A stretch of DNA of 6,944 nucleotides, from positions 1 to 6,944 of the forward strand of contig JAUUSJ010000187.1 of NCBI GenBank assembly GCA_030841965.1, given 5' to 3'. This document shows, piece by piece, positions 1 through 6,878 of the stretch. The position numbers were made by a program, and so were the translations under genes. Within the stretch, counting starts at the first letter, position 1. The number at the start of each line of letters is the position of its first letter. The DNA is from Blautia sp. (lineage in GTDB: Bacteria; Bacillota; Clostridia; Lachnospirales; Lachnospiraceae). Under the pieces are notes generated by a model. That model saw only the letters and a program-made list of their open reading frames with translations. It was not told where the DNA came from and made no database searches.

Positions 1-66
1 AAGTATATCGAAAAACCGCTCCACTCTCTATCGTTTTTAGAGGATATATCGACGGACTCTCTTCGC
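1..66 (+). repeat. Hairpin-forming dispersed repeat, copy A
   Basis: This stretch can fold into a hairpin. TATAT (4-8) pairs with ATATA (44-48), and CGAAAAAC (9-16) pairs with GTTTTTAG (33-40) with one G/A mismatch (10 against 39). A three-base bulge AGG lies at 41-43 and the loop is 17-32. After the hairpin comes a flank, TCGACGGACTCTCTTCGC (49-66), which is nearly the same in a second copy at the far end of the window in opposite orientation. Similarity stops around 66. The left boundary is not visible because the element begins almost at the window edge. Frame 1 is open through this copy to TAG at 85-87, but the other copy has a one-base length difference in the loop, so a protein reading is unlikely. 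Function unknown; it resembles REP/MITE-like intergenic palindromes in form only. Confidence 0.7.
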
Positions 67-143
67 TGGGTGTCGGTAAAATATTAGTTGAGATAGGTGT
101 TCTGTTGACTTTCTTCATTGTGTATTGGAAAAAAGGAGGAAAA

Positions 144-1124
144 ATGGTGAAATTAGAAAAGGGTATGAAATTGGGGAAAATCGGGCTTATGATAGTGCAG
201 ATAGGAATTATATTTGGCGTATTATTTTTTCTGTTTGAAGGAAGGGATTTTAGTATTGCACAGAAGGAAAATGCGCATTTATTTGGGGCGTCTTATATGA
301 CAATGAATAATCCTTTTTATAGCGTGGTAAATGATGAGATTAGTGCCGTGGTTGAGGCGAATGGAGATAGGATTATTACGAGAAATCCAGAGTTGAATGC
401 GAAGAAACAATCGGAGCAGGTGTATGATTTGATTGACGAGGGGGTGGAGGCGATTTTTATTAATCCGGTAGATTATGAGGAGATTTTGCCGGCGATTCGG
501 GCTGCGAAGGAGAAGGGGATTTTGATTATTAATGTTGATACCGAGCTTTTTGACGAGGAGTTGGCGGATTCGAGTATTGTGTCGGATAATTATAATGCGG
601 GGGTGCAGTGTGCGAAGTATCTGATGAAGACAAAAAAGAAGGCGAATATTGTGCTTTTGGAGCATTCTACGACGAAGTCTGGTATTGATAGGATGGAAGG
701 GTTTTTGCGCACTGTTGAGAAAGATAAGAATTATAAGGTTGTGGCGAGGGAGCAGTGCAAGGGACAGTTAGAGTATGCGATGCCGGCGATGCAGGAGGTA
801 ATTGAGAGTGGGGTGGAGTTTGATACAGTGTTTACGTTAAATGACCCGAGTGCGCTTGGGGCGATGGCAGCTCTCGAGGAGAATGGTCTACTAGATAAGG
901 TGGATGTAATCGGAGTGGATGGCTCTCCGGAGGCTAAGTCGATGATAAAAGAGGGAAATATGCTTGCCACTGCGGCGCAGTTTCCAACGAGAGTCGGTGA
1001 GATTGCGGTGAAACAGTTATACTCTATTTTAAATGGGGAGGAATATAAAAAGAAGATAAAAGTTCCGGTGGCTTTGATTTGCGAGGATAATGTGGAATTG
1101 TATGGGACGGAAGGGTGGCAGTAG
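144..1124 (+). CDS. Membrane-tethered RbsB-like sugar-binding protein (probable sensor subunit)
   Basis: A 326-residue protein of the periplasmic-binding-protein type I family (RbsB/Peripla_BP_4). The ATG at 144 is chosen because AGGAGG lies at 134-139; the frame continues upstream to a TTG at 105, but that has no ribosome binding site. A lysine-rich N-terminus is followed by a hydrophobic helix at about residues 12-31. There is no lipobox: the first cysteine is C156. No convincing AxA cleavage site is visible, so the helix is probably a permanent anchor with the sugar-binding domain outside. Aligned from memory to E. coli RbsB, most ribose-contact positions are kept: N56 and F58 (NNPFY), N107 (INPVD), D132, R183 (RMEGF), N233 (NDPSALGA), D259 (GVDG) and Q279. 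The residue after D132 is T rather than R. The next gene is a histidine kinase, 85 bases downstream with no terminator between, and no permease or ATPase gene is adjacent. A receptor role, as in the XylFII-LytS pairing of clostridia, is inferred; a free transport binding protein is the alternative. Confidence 0.88.
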   Translation: MVKLEKGMKLGKIGLMIVQIGIIFGVLFFLFEGRDFSIAQKENAHLFGASYMTMNNPFYSVVNDEISAVVEANGDRIITRNPELNAKKQSEQVYDLIDEGVEAIFINPVDYEEILPAIRAAKEKGILIINVDTELFDEELADSSIVSDNYNAGVQCAKYLMKTKKKANIVLLEHSTTKSGIDRMEGFLRTVEKDKNYKVVAREQCKGQLEYAMPAMQEVIESGVEFDTVFTLNDPSALGAMAALEENGLLDKVDVIGVDGSPEAKSMIKEGNMLATAAQFPTRVGEIAVKQLYSILNGEEYKKKIKVPVALICEDNVELYGTEGWQ

Positions 1125-1209
1125 TGAGATATCGTATGTCAGTTTGAGGCGGAAAGTTAGCGATAGAATAGGAGATAATGTATTTGTTTGATGGAGAGGA
1201 GGAAGAAGG
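1125..1209 (+). other. Short intergenic stretch inside the operon
   Basis: These 85 bases separate the sugar-binding protein from the kinase. I see no hairpin followed by a T run and no good -35/-10 pair, so read-through transcription is the simplest reading. A 16-codon ORF (1178-1228) starts here and overlaps the kinase start, but its AGGAG (1170-1174) is only three bases from its ATG, so it is not annotated as a gene. Confidence 0.5.
1197..1202 (+). promoter_or_regulatory. Ribosome binding site that fixes the TTG start of the kinase
   Basis: A perfect AGGAGG sits seven bases before TTG 1210. The next in-frame ATG, at 1225, would be 22 bases away, which is too far, so the unusual TTG is the better start. 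Confidence 0.8.
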
Positions 1210-2529
1210 TTGGATTTTGCGAAGATGAGAGTAACGATATTTTCTATGATAAAGTATTTGAATTTTATGATAGTATTTGCCATTTCTATGATGATTTATG
1301 GGACGACGATGAAGATTGCTGCTTCTTCTAATGCGAGAGGTTTTTTGGAGCAGTTTCATGCGCTGCCGATTGTTCCGTGGAGAGTTCCCGTAGTTACGAT
1401 GGCTTGTTATTTTGTGTTGCTGATTTTGATAGGGATAAAAAAGAAAAACAGAATGAAGAAGAATATTTCCTGGATTGTTTTACTTGAATTGCTGGTCACG
1501 GGAGTGATTGTTTTTTATACGCATTTAAGTTATAATGGAATTATTCTATTGATAGTCGCAGATTTTATTACAGATTTAAAGGAGAGAGAGACAAAGTTTG
1601 CGGCGATGTTGCTTGCGGTATTACTTTTTTTGTTATGTGATTATGATGTCTGTGGAGAGGCTTTACATATTATTTCGTTTCAGGATTATTTGACTTATTA
1701 TCAGAGCAATGTGAGGAATATTATCTTGGCGATAAAGGATGTCTTGACATCTCTTGAGTATATTTTGTTTATTATTTATACTGTTTTGCTTCTTAGGGAG
1801 GAGCTTTTTGAGAAGGAGCATGTTCAGCGTTTAAATGAGCAATTGAATGAAATGAACGAGGAGTTAAAGAAGGCAAACTTGGAATTGGAAAATTATGCCA
1901 AGGAAAGTATTATTATGACTCAGACAAAGGAGAGAAATCGCCTCGCAAGGGAGATTCACGATACACTTGGTCATACTTTGACGGGGATTATCGCGGGGGT
2001 GGACGCCTGTATTGCGATGATTTCGATAGCGCCGGATATGACAAAACAGCAGCTTGAGGTTATTAGTGATGTTGCAAGACAGGGCATGAAGGATGTAAGG
2101 CGCTCGGTGAATGCCTTGAGACCTGATGTATTGGAGCAGGGAGGATTGCTTGGTGCGATTTTGAAAATGATTGATGAGATGAAGCTTACGACAAGTGCGA
2201 ATATTGTGTTTGAGAACCATATTAAAACTTTGAAGTTTAGTGAGGATGAGGAAGATGTGATCTACCGAATTATTCAAGAGAGTGTTACGAATGCAATTCG
2301 ACACGGAAAGGCGAAGAATATCGAGATTACGATGGAGAGAGAGTATTCTATCGTCACGATTGTGATTCAAGATGACGGGATAGGAGCGAAGGAGATAAAG
2401 CAAGGTTTTGGACTGCATCATATGAAAGAGCGGATTGACCTTCTAAAGGGAGAGCTTACTTATGATGGAAGCGATGGATTTACTGTGATAGCGAAGATAC
2501 CGATTCGATGGGGGGAAGATTATGATTAA
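1210..2529 (+). CDS. Six-helix membrane sensor histidine kinase, HisKA_3 (NarX/DesK) class
   Basis: A 439-residue sensor kinase beginning at TTG. About six membrane helices are visible at roughly 14-34, 60-76, 88-103, 109-122, 129-144 and 182-196, and basic cytoplasmic turns (KKKNRMKK at about 77-84, KERETK at 124-129) support an N-in topology. The outside loops are short (about 35-59 and 145-181) and no PAS, Cache or HAMP domain is seen. A heptad-like coiled coil (about 200-235) leads into the dimerisation helix with phospho-acceptor H250 in REIHDTLGH, typical of HisKA_3. The HATPase domain has an N box with E357, N361 and H365, a G1 box DDGIGA (388-393) and a G2 box GFGLHHMKER (399-408). 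All catalytic motifs look intact. It should autophosphorylate and pass phosphate to the regulator encoded next, with an 8-base gene overlap suggesting coupled translation. With so little external sequence, ligand detection probably depends on the flanking binding proteins; direct membrane sensing, as in DesK, is the alternative. Confidence 0.95.
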   Translation: MDFAKMRVTIFSMIKYLNFMIVFAISMMIYGTTMKIAASSNARGFLEQFHALPIVPWRVPVVTMACYFVLLILIGIKKKNRMKKNISWIVLLELLVTGVIVFYTHLSYNGIILLIVADFITDLKERETKFAAMLLAVLLFLLCDYDVCGEALHIISFQDYLTYYQSNVRNIILAIKDVLTSLEYILFIIYTVLLLREELFEKEHVQRLNEQLNEMNEELKKANLELENYAKESIIMTQTKERNRLAREIHDTLGHTLTGIIAGVDACIAMISIAPDMTKQQLEVISDVARQGMKDVRRSVNALRPDVLEQGGLLGAILKMIDEMKLTTSANIVFENHIKTLKFSEDEEDVIYRIIQESVTNAIRHGKAKNIEITMEREYSIVTIVIQDDGIGAKEIKQGFGLHHMKERIDLLKGELTYDGSDGFTVIAKIPIRWGEDYD

Positions 2530-3193
2530 GATTTTAATAGCGGACGACCAAAATTTAATTCGACAGAGCTTGGCGATTGTGCTGAACTCCTACGAGGATT
2601 TTCAGGTGACGGATGCCGTGGAGAACGGCAAGGAAGTGATTCGAGCGGTGAGGCGGGAAAAGCCGGATGTCATCTTGATGGATATCCGGATGCCAGAGAT
2701 GGACGGGGTACAGTGTACAAAGATTTTAAAGGAAAATCAGCCGGATATCAAAATTATTATATTGACGACTTTTGATGATGATGAGTATGTTTTTAGTGCT
2801 CTAAAATATGGGGCGAGTGGATATTTACTAAAGGGAATTTCGATGGATGAGCTAAAGGATGCCATCTATAAAGTTTATAAGGGGAATGCGATGATTAACC
2901 CAGATATCGCCTCAAAGGTTCTTAAATTCTTCTCGCAGATGGCGCAAAATAATTTTGCTATCACGGTGGAGGATGATTTGGCTTTAGATATCTCGAATTC
3001 TGAATGGAGGGTTATTAAACAAATTGGACGGGGACTCTCGAATAAGGAAATAGCGGCAAAGCTTTGTTTATCTGAGGGGTCTGTAAGGAATTATCTGAGT
3101 TCTATCTTGAAGAAGCTGGGGCTTAGAGATAGAACTCAGCTTGCCATCTGGGCGGTTCAGACAGGGGCAGTTAACAGGGAGATAGAGGAATAG
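2522..3193 (+). CDS. NarL/LuxR-family response regulator
   Basis: A 223-residue cytoplasmic transcription factor. The receiver domain (about 1-120) has the acidic pair D8/D9, phospho-acceptor D54 in LMDIRMPEMDG, the switch threonines T82/T83 in LTTFDDDEY, and K104 in YLLKG, so it should be phosphorylatable. A linker of about 35 residues leads to a GerE/LuxR helix-turn-helix at about 158-217, with the recognition region in GLSNKEIAAKLCLSEGSVRN. The ATG at 2522 lies inside the end of the kinase gene, after a purine-rich GGGGGGAAG that can serve as a weak ribosome binding site; the overlap points to translational coupling. HisKA_3 kinases normally pair with NarL-type regulators, so this is the cognate partner. 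Length and motifs are normal for the family. The DNA target is unknown; candidates are its own operon and the downstream PTS gene. Confidence 0.96.
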   Translation: MIKILIADDQNLIRQSLAIVLNSYEDFQVTDAVENGKEVIRAVRREKPDVILMDIRMPEMDGVQCTKILKENQPDIKIIILTTFDDDEYVFSALKYGASGYLLKGISMDELKDAIYKVYKGNAMINPDIASKVLKFFSQMAQNNFAITVEDDLALDISNSEWRVIKQIGRGLSNKEIAAKLCLSEGSVRNYLSSILKKLGLRDRTQLAIWAVQTGAVNREIEE

Positions 3194-3223
3194 GAAGGCA
3201 GGGAGAGGAGTAAGAAAACGTAA

Positions 3224-4558
3224 ATGGAGAAAGAGAAGAAGGGAAAGACTGTATTTTGGCGGTATAAGAAGATAATATTTCTTGTATTTCTTATTTTCAT
3301 TATTTTAGCTGCGCTAGTCTATATTGGTATGAGACGAGAGAGGACGATTACCCTTGGTGTTTTTGTCGGAAATGCGTGGGATGTTCCGACGAATTCCTCG
3401 TATCAACTCATAGATGATGCTATTTCAAAATTCGAGAGAGAAAATTCAGGTGTGAAGGTGGAATATACCAGTGGGATTTCGAGAGATGAGTACTCAGAAT
3501 GGCTCTCCTCCGCTCTCATTCGAGGGGACGCCCCAGATGTATTTTTCATTTTGGCGGATGATTTTAGTAGTTTCTCTTCTGTCGGTGCGCTAAAGGATTT
3601 GGGGACTCTCATTGAGGAGGATGAGGAGTTTTCAAAAGAAGATTTTTACGAGGCGGCATATTCCTGTGGAAGTCTGGACGGGGTACAACTTGCACTTCCA
3701 TTTGAGAGTGTTCCAAATATGATGTTTGTCAATAAGACATTACTTCGGGAAAATAAAATCGAGACGCCGAGTGAGGATTGGACTTGGGATGATTTTTATG
3801 ATATTTGTGAGAAAGTGACAAAGGATAAGGACGGGGACGGAGAACTAGACCAGTTTGGCGTATATCATTATACCTGGGAGGAGGCGTTTTTGACGAATCA
3901 GGTGGAGCTTTTAGATAAGACGGGGACGAAATGTCAATTAAATGACGATAATGTAGCTCAGTCAATCGAGTTTTTGAAAAAATTATCGGATTTAAATCAG
4001 GGCTATCAGGTGACGGCGAAGGATTTTGATATGGGAAATGTCGCATTTCAGCCTGTTCTTTTATCGGATTACCGCACGTATAAACCATATCCTTGGAGTA
4101 TTAAAAAATACTCGGATTTTGATTGGGACTGTATTACATTGCCAAGAGGTCCAAAGGGAGGGAATATATCAGAGCTTCAGACGATTTTGATGGGGATAAA
4201 TGCGAGAACGAAGGAGGGAAAGCTTGCGTGGGAGCTTTTAAAGACATTTACCTACGACGAGGAGATACAGATGGAGATTTTTCAGTATCAGGTAGGGACG
4301 TCCGTGCTTCGAGATGTCACAGAGTCAAAAGAGGCGATGGAGCTGATTAATGCGGATGACAGAGAAAATAGTAAGATAAATACGGAGTTGATTGGAAATA
4401 TTATGGAGACTGCGAGGGCGCAGGACAATCAAAAAGAGCTTGATATTATCCATGCGAGATTAAACGAGGAGGTTGACGAGATAATTCAGGAGGAGAAAAA
4501 TATAGAAGTCTCACTCTTGATTTTACAAAGAGAGCTAAATAGAGAGCTCAGTGAGTAA
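3224..4558 (+). CDS. Membrane-tethered family-1 extracellular solute-binding protein
   Basis: A 444-residue protein of the SBP_bac_1 (maltodextrin/oligosaccharide binding) family. A strongly basic N-terminus (MEKEKKGK) precedes one hydrophobic helix at about 17-35. No lipobox cysteine follows; the first cysteine is C148. The protein is therefore probably anchored by the uncleaved helix instead of lipid. Family features are the first lobe FERENSGVKVEY (70-81), GDAPDVFF (101-108), the stretch LPFESVPNMMFVNKTLL (158-174), and an acidic loop DKDGDGELDQFG (201-212) that resembles the calcium-type loop common in this family. Tryptophans 52, 93, 186, 188, 218, 291 and 301 could stack on sugars. The start is fixed by a TAA directly before ATG 3224; AGGAG at 3206-3210 is rather far upstream (13 bases). 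It follows the response regulator by 30 bases with no terminator between, and no permease genes follow; the operon ends here. A role as second sensory receptor is inferred. The alternative is a binding protein serving a transporter encoded elsewhere. Confidence 0.88.
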   Translation: MEKEKKGKTVFWRYKKIIFLVFLIFIILAALVYIGMRRERTITLGVFVGNAWDVPTNSSYQLIDDAISKFERENSGVKVEYTSGISRDEYSEWLSSALIRGDAPDVFFILADDFSSFSSVGALKDLGTLIEEDEEFSKEDFYEAAYSCGSLDGVQLALPFESVPNMMFVNKTLLRENKIETPSEDWTWDDFYDICEKVTKDKDGDGELDQFGVYHYTWEEAFLTNQVELLDKTGTKCQLNDDNVAQSIEFLKKLSDLNQGYQVTAKDFDMGNVAFQPVLLSDYRTYKPYPWSIKKYSDFDWDCITLPRGPKGGNISELQTILMGINARTKEGKLAWELLKTFTYDEEIQMEIFQYQVGTSVLRDVTESKEAMELINADDRENSKINTELIGNIMETARAQDNQKELDIIHARLNEEVDEIIQEEKNIEVSLLILQRELNRELSE

Positions 4559-4607
4559 GAAATACTCGTCTAAAAATATGATAGTTAGAGATTTGCAATG
4601 AGAAAGG

Positions 4608-4647
4608 GAATGTGATATGACATTTGTCATATCGCATTCTTTTTTTT
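4608..4647 (+). terminator. Strong intrinsic terminator of the sensory operon
   Basis: A 14-base-pair stem with one G-U pair, GAATGTGATATGAC (4608-4621) against GTCATATCGCATTC (4626-4639), closes a four-base loop ATTT and is followed by eight T (4640-4647). It begins 49 bases after the binding-protein stop and separates the operon from the PTS gene. Confidence 0.93.
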
Positions 4648-4684
4648 ATGACAAAAAGCAGGTGGAAGTAATGACATAAGATAA

Positions 4685-4713
4685 TTGTGAAAAAGGGAAG
4701 GGTTTTATATAAT
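4685..4713 (+). promoter_or_regulatory. Sigma-A-type promoter for fruA
   Basis: The -35 box TTGTGA (4685-4690) matches four of six consensus bases. It is separated by exactly 17 bases from a perfect -10 box TATAAT (4708-4713). The start of transcription is expected near 4720, leaving a leader of about 70 bases. I see no catabolite-responsive element matching the usual consensus around it. A weak inverted repeat GATTA (4731-4735) / TAATC (4746-4750) lies just after the expected start and could be an operator or chance. Confidence 0.75.
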
Positions 4714-4775
4714 AAGCACATAAACAAAGAGATTACGACGAATACTAATCAGAACTTAAGTCAATATAAAAGAAT

Positions 4776-4781
4776 GGGAGG
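4776..4781 (+). promoter_or_regulatory. Ribosome binding site that fixes the GTG start of fruA
   Basis: GGGAGG lies eight bases before GTG 4790. An ATG at 4783 is closer but is in another frame and reaches a stop after 12 codons, so the GTG is the functional start. Confidence 0.8.
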
Positions 4782-4789
4782 AATGATTC

Positions 4790-6733
4790 GTGAAGATTAC
4801 AGATTTATTGAGCAAGGATAGTATTGAGCTTCGTGCGACAACGAAAACGAAGGATGAGACTTATGACAAGTTAATCAATCTGATGGCGGCATCAGGAAAT
4901 CTATCCGACAAAGAAGAATACAAAAAAGGAATTTATGAGAGAGAGGCGCAGAGTCCAACAGCGATTGGCGCAGGAATTTGTATCCCACATTCCAAAAACA
5001 AAGCGGTAAAAAAACCAGGACTTGCCTCAGTCACAGTTCCATCAGGTGTCGACTGTGACGCATTAGACGGAGAGCCATCGAATTTATTTTTCATGATTGC
5101 AGCTCCAGCGACAGGCTCCGATATTCATCTCGAGGTACTATCCAGATTATCAGTTATCTTGATGGATGATGCATTCAGAGAGAAATTATTGAATGCGAAA
5201 GATAAAGATGAGTACTTAAAAATCATCGATGAGAAGGAGATGGAAAAATTCCCAGAAGTAGCGGGAGATAAGGCAAAAGCAGATGTAAAGGAAGAGAAGC
5301 CTTCTAATACGGGAAATGGTGCAAAATACCGAATCTTGGCCGTGACAGCTTGTCCAACAGGTATCGCACATACCTTTATGGCGGCAGAGGCTCTCGAGAA
5401 GATGGGAGAAAAGAAGGGATATCCGCTAAAGGCAGAGACAAACGGTTCTGGTGGAGCGAAAAATGTGCTCACAAAGGAAGAAATTGAAGCCTGCGACGGT
5501 ATTATCATTGCAGCCGATAAAAAAGTAGAGATGGCTCGGTTTGATGGAAAACCAGTGCTTCAAGTAAAGGTGGCAGATGGTATCCATAAGACAGAGGAGT
5601 TAATTGACAAAGTAGTAAACGGTGAAGCCCCAATTTATCACCATACAGGAGAAAAGGGCAGTGTAGACAGCGGTGATAATGAGAGTTTTGGAAGAAAATT
5701 TTATAAAAATTTGATGAATGGTATTTCTCATATGCTTCCATTCGTTATCGGCGGTGGTATTTTAATCGCACTTGCGTTTATGTTAGATGATTACTCGATT
5801 GACCCAAGCAATTTCGGTATGAATACACCGATGGCCGCATTCTTTAAGACAGTCGGTAATACAGCATTTGGATTCATGCTTCCAATCTTGGCAGGATTTA
5901 TCGCTATGAGTATCGCAGATAGACCGGGTCTTGCCGTTGGTTTCGTAGGCGGTGCACTTGCTTCTTCCGGTATGACATTTGCAAACCCAGCAGGCGGTGT
6001 AAGCCCAGGATTTTTAGGTGCATTATTCGCAGGTTTCGCAGCAGGTTATATCGTACTTGGACTTAAGAAATTGGCAGATAAGATTTTACCTCCAAGCTTA
6101 GAGGGTATTAAGCCAATGCTTATCTATCCGGTAGCTGGTATTTTACTAATCGGCTTGCTTATGTGCGCAGTAAATCCATTTATTGCAATGATTAATACAG
6201 GTTTAAATAATTTCTTGGCATCCTTAAATGGAAGCAGTAAATTAGTTCTCGGTGCGATTGTCGGTGCGATGATGGCAATCGATATGGGTGGTCCTTTCAA
6301 TAAGGCAGCATATGCATTTGGTATCGCAGCGATTGCATCACAAAATTATGATATTATGGCAGCAGTTATGATTGGCGGTATGACACCTCCTATCGGTATC
6401 GCACTTGGCTCATTAGTATTTAAAAATAAATTTTCCAAGGCAGACAGAGAGGCAGCTCCAGTAAATGTGATTATGGGACTTTCCTTTATCACAGAGGGCG
6501 CCATCCCATTTGCAGCGGCAGACCCTATTCATGTCATTCCTTCTTGTATGATAGGTTCGGCAGTTGCCGGAGCGTTATCCATGATGTTTGGATGTGAGCT
6601 TATGGCACCACATGGTGGTCTCTGGGTTATCGCAGTTATTTCCAATAAGCTTGGATATATTGCAGCACTTGTGATTGGTTCAGTGATTACGATGGCGTTG
6701 CTTGGAATTTTGAGAAAGAAAGTAGAAGAATAG
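4790..6733 (+). CDS. fruA: PTS fructose-family transporter, fused IIA-IIB-IIC
   Basis: A 647-residue phosphotransferase permease that imports and phosphorylates a sugar, most likely fructose to fructose 1-phosphate. The IIA domain (about 1-150) carries the phospho-histidine H67 in GICIPHSK. A linker (about 151-177) leads to the IIB domain (about 180-280) with phospho-cysteine C188 in TACPTGIAHTFMAAE. The IIC membrane domain (about 300-645) has many hydrophobic helices and the family signatures DMGGPFNKAAY (498-508) and ITEGAIPFAAADP (567-579). Domain order and length match FruA of Bacillus subtilis; all active-site residues are intact. It starts at GTG after GGGAGG. It sits alone between its own promoter and terminator; fruK and fruR, often its partners, are not adjacent. 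Ala and Pro codons are mostly GCA and CCA, whereas the upstream operon leans towards G-ending codons, which fits a more highly expressed gene. Mannose- or mannitol-type substrates of the same superfamily are less likely, but specificity is not proven by sequence. Confidence 0.96.
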   Translation: MKITDLLSKDSIELRATTKTKDETYDKLINLMAASGNLSDKEEYKKGIYEREAQSPTAIGAGICIPHSKNKAVKKPGLASVTVPSGVDCDALDGEPSNLFFMIAAPATGSDIHLEVLSRLSVILMDDAFREKLLNAKDKDEYLKIIDEKEMEKFPEVAGDKAKADVKEEKPSNTGNGAKYRILAVTACPTGIAHTFMAAEALEKMGEKKGYPLKAETNGSGGAKNVLTKEEIEACDGIIIAADKKVEMARFDGKPVLQVKVADGIHKTEELIDKVVNGEAPIYHHTGEKGSVDSGDNESFGRKFYKNLMNGISHMLPFVIGGGILIALAFMLDDYSIDPSNFGMNTPMAAFFKTVGNTAFGFMLPILAGFIAMSIADRPGLAVGFVGGALASSGMTFANPAGGVSPGFLGALFAGFAAGYIVLGLKKLADKILPPSLEGIKPMLIYPVAGILLIGLLMCAVNPFIAMINTGLNNFLASLNGSSKLVLGAIVGAMMAIDMGGPFNKAAYAFGIAAIASQNYDIMAAVMIGGMTPPIGIALGSLVFKNKFSKADREAAPVNVIMGLSFITEGAIPFAAADPIHVIPSCMIGSAVAGALSMMFGCELMAPHGGLWVIAVISNKLGYIAALVIGSVITMALLGILRKKVEE

Positions 6734-6775
6734 ATTATATTAGACCTCCAATTATCCTAATTTATTATATAGTTT

Positions 6776-6818
6776 TCCCCCTTATCAGAAAGCCACTATG
6801 ATGAGGGGGATTTTTTTT
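6776..6818 (+). terminator. Intrinsic terminator of fruA
   Basis: TCCCCCTTATCA (6776-6787) pairs with TGATGAGGGGGA (6799-6810), giving 12 base pairs with one G-U, an 11-base loop and eight T at 6811-6818. It lies 42 bases after the fruA stop codon. Confidence 0.93.
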
Positions 6819-6834
6819 GAGGGAATGATGGGGA

Positions 6835-6878
6835 TAGACGCGGAGAGAGGGGGGTAGACGGGTAGACGCGAAGAGAGG
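6835..6878 (+). repeat. Short direct repeats TAGACGCG(G/A)AGAGAGG
   Basis: The 16-base unit occurs at 6835-6850 and at 6863-6878 with one difference (G/A at the ninth base), and a truncated unit TAGACGGG sits between them at 6855-6862. The second unit shares its AAGAGAGG end with the conserved flank of the hairpin repeat that follows, so these are probably partial duplications of the repeat's edge. No gene function is seen. Confidence 0.65.

Noticed and set aside
1..87. Frame 1 open to TAG at 85-87, as the tail of an upstream gene
   Set aside because: The stretch is mostly the hairpin repeat. The inverted copy has a one-base loop length difference that breaks the frame, while stem pairing is kept.
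105..126. TTGACT (105-110) as a -35 box for the sensory operon
   Set aside because: No acceptable -10 lies 16-18 bases downstream; the nearest AT-rich hexamer, TGTATT (121-126), is only 10 bases away. The operon promoter was not found and may lie before the window.
105..143. Upstream extension of the first gene to a TTG start at 105
   Set aside because: No ribosome binding site precedes it, while AGGAGG at 134-139 directly precedes ATG 144. The extra residues would also include the ribosome binding site itself.
1126..1141. Possible third fragment of the hairpin repeat (GATATCGTATGTC)
   Set aside because: The match is about eight bases, with no CGAAAAAC arm and no partner arm, so it is within chance.
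1178..1228. A 16-codon leader ORF overlapping the kinase start
   Set aside because: Its AGGAG is only three bases from the ATG, and the product is a glutamate-rich peptide made by translating the kinase's own ribosome binding site.
4123..4350. A 75-codon + strand ORF inside the family-1 binding protein gene
   Set aside because: It overlaps a clearly coding frame, has no ribosome binding site and shows no family features.
4622..4625. The near-perfect palindrome GATATGACATTTGTCATATC as a protein operator
   Set aside because: It is the upper part of a stem followed by eight T, so an intrinsic terminator explains it fully.
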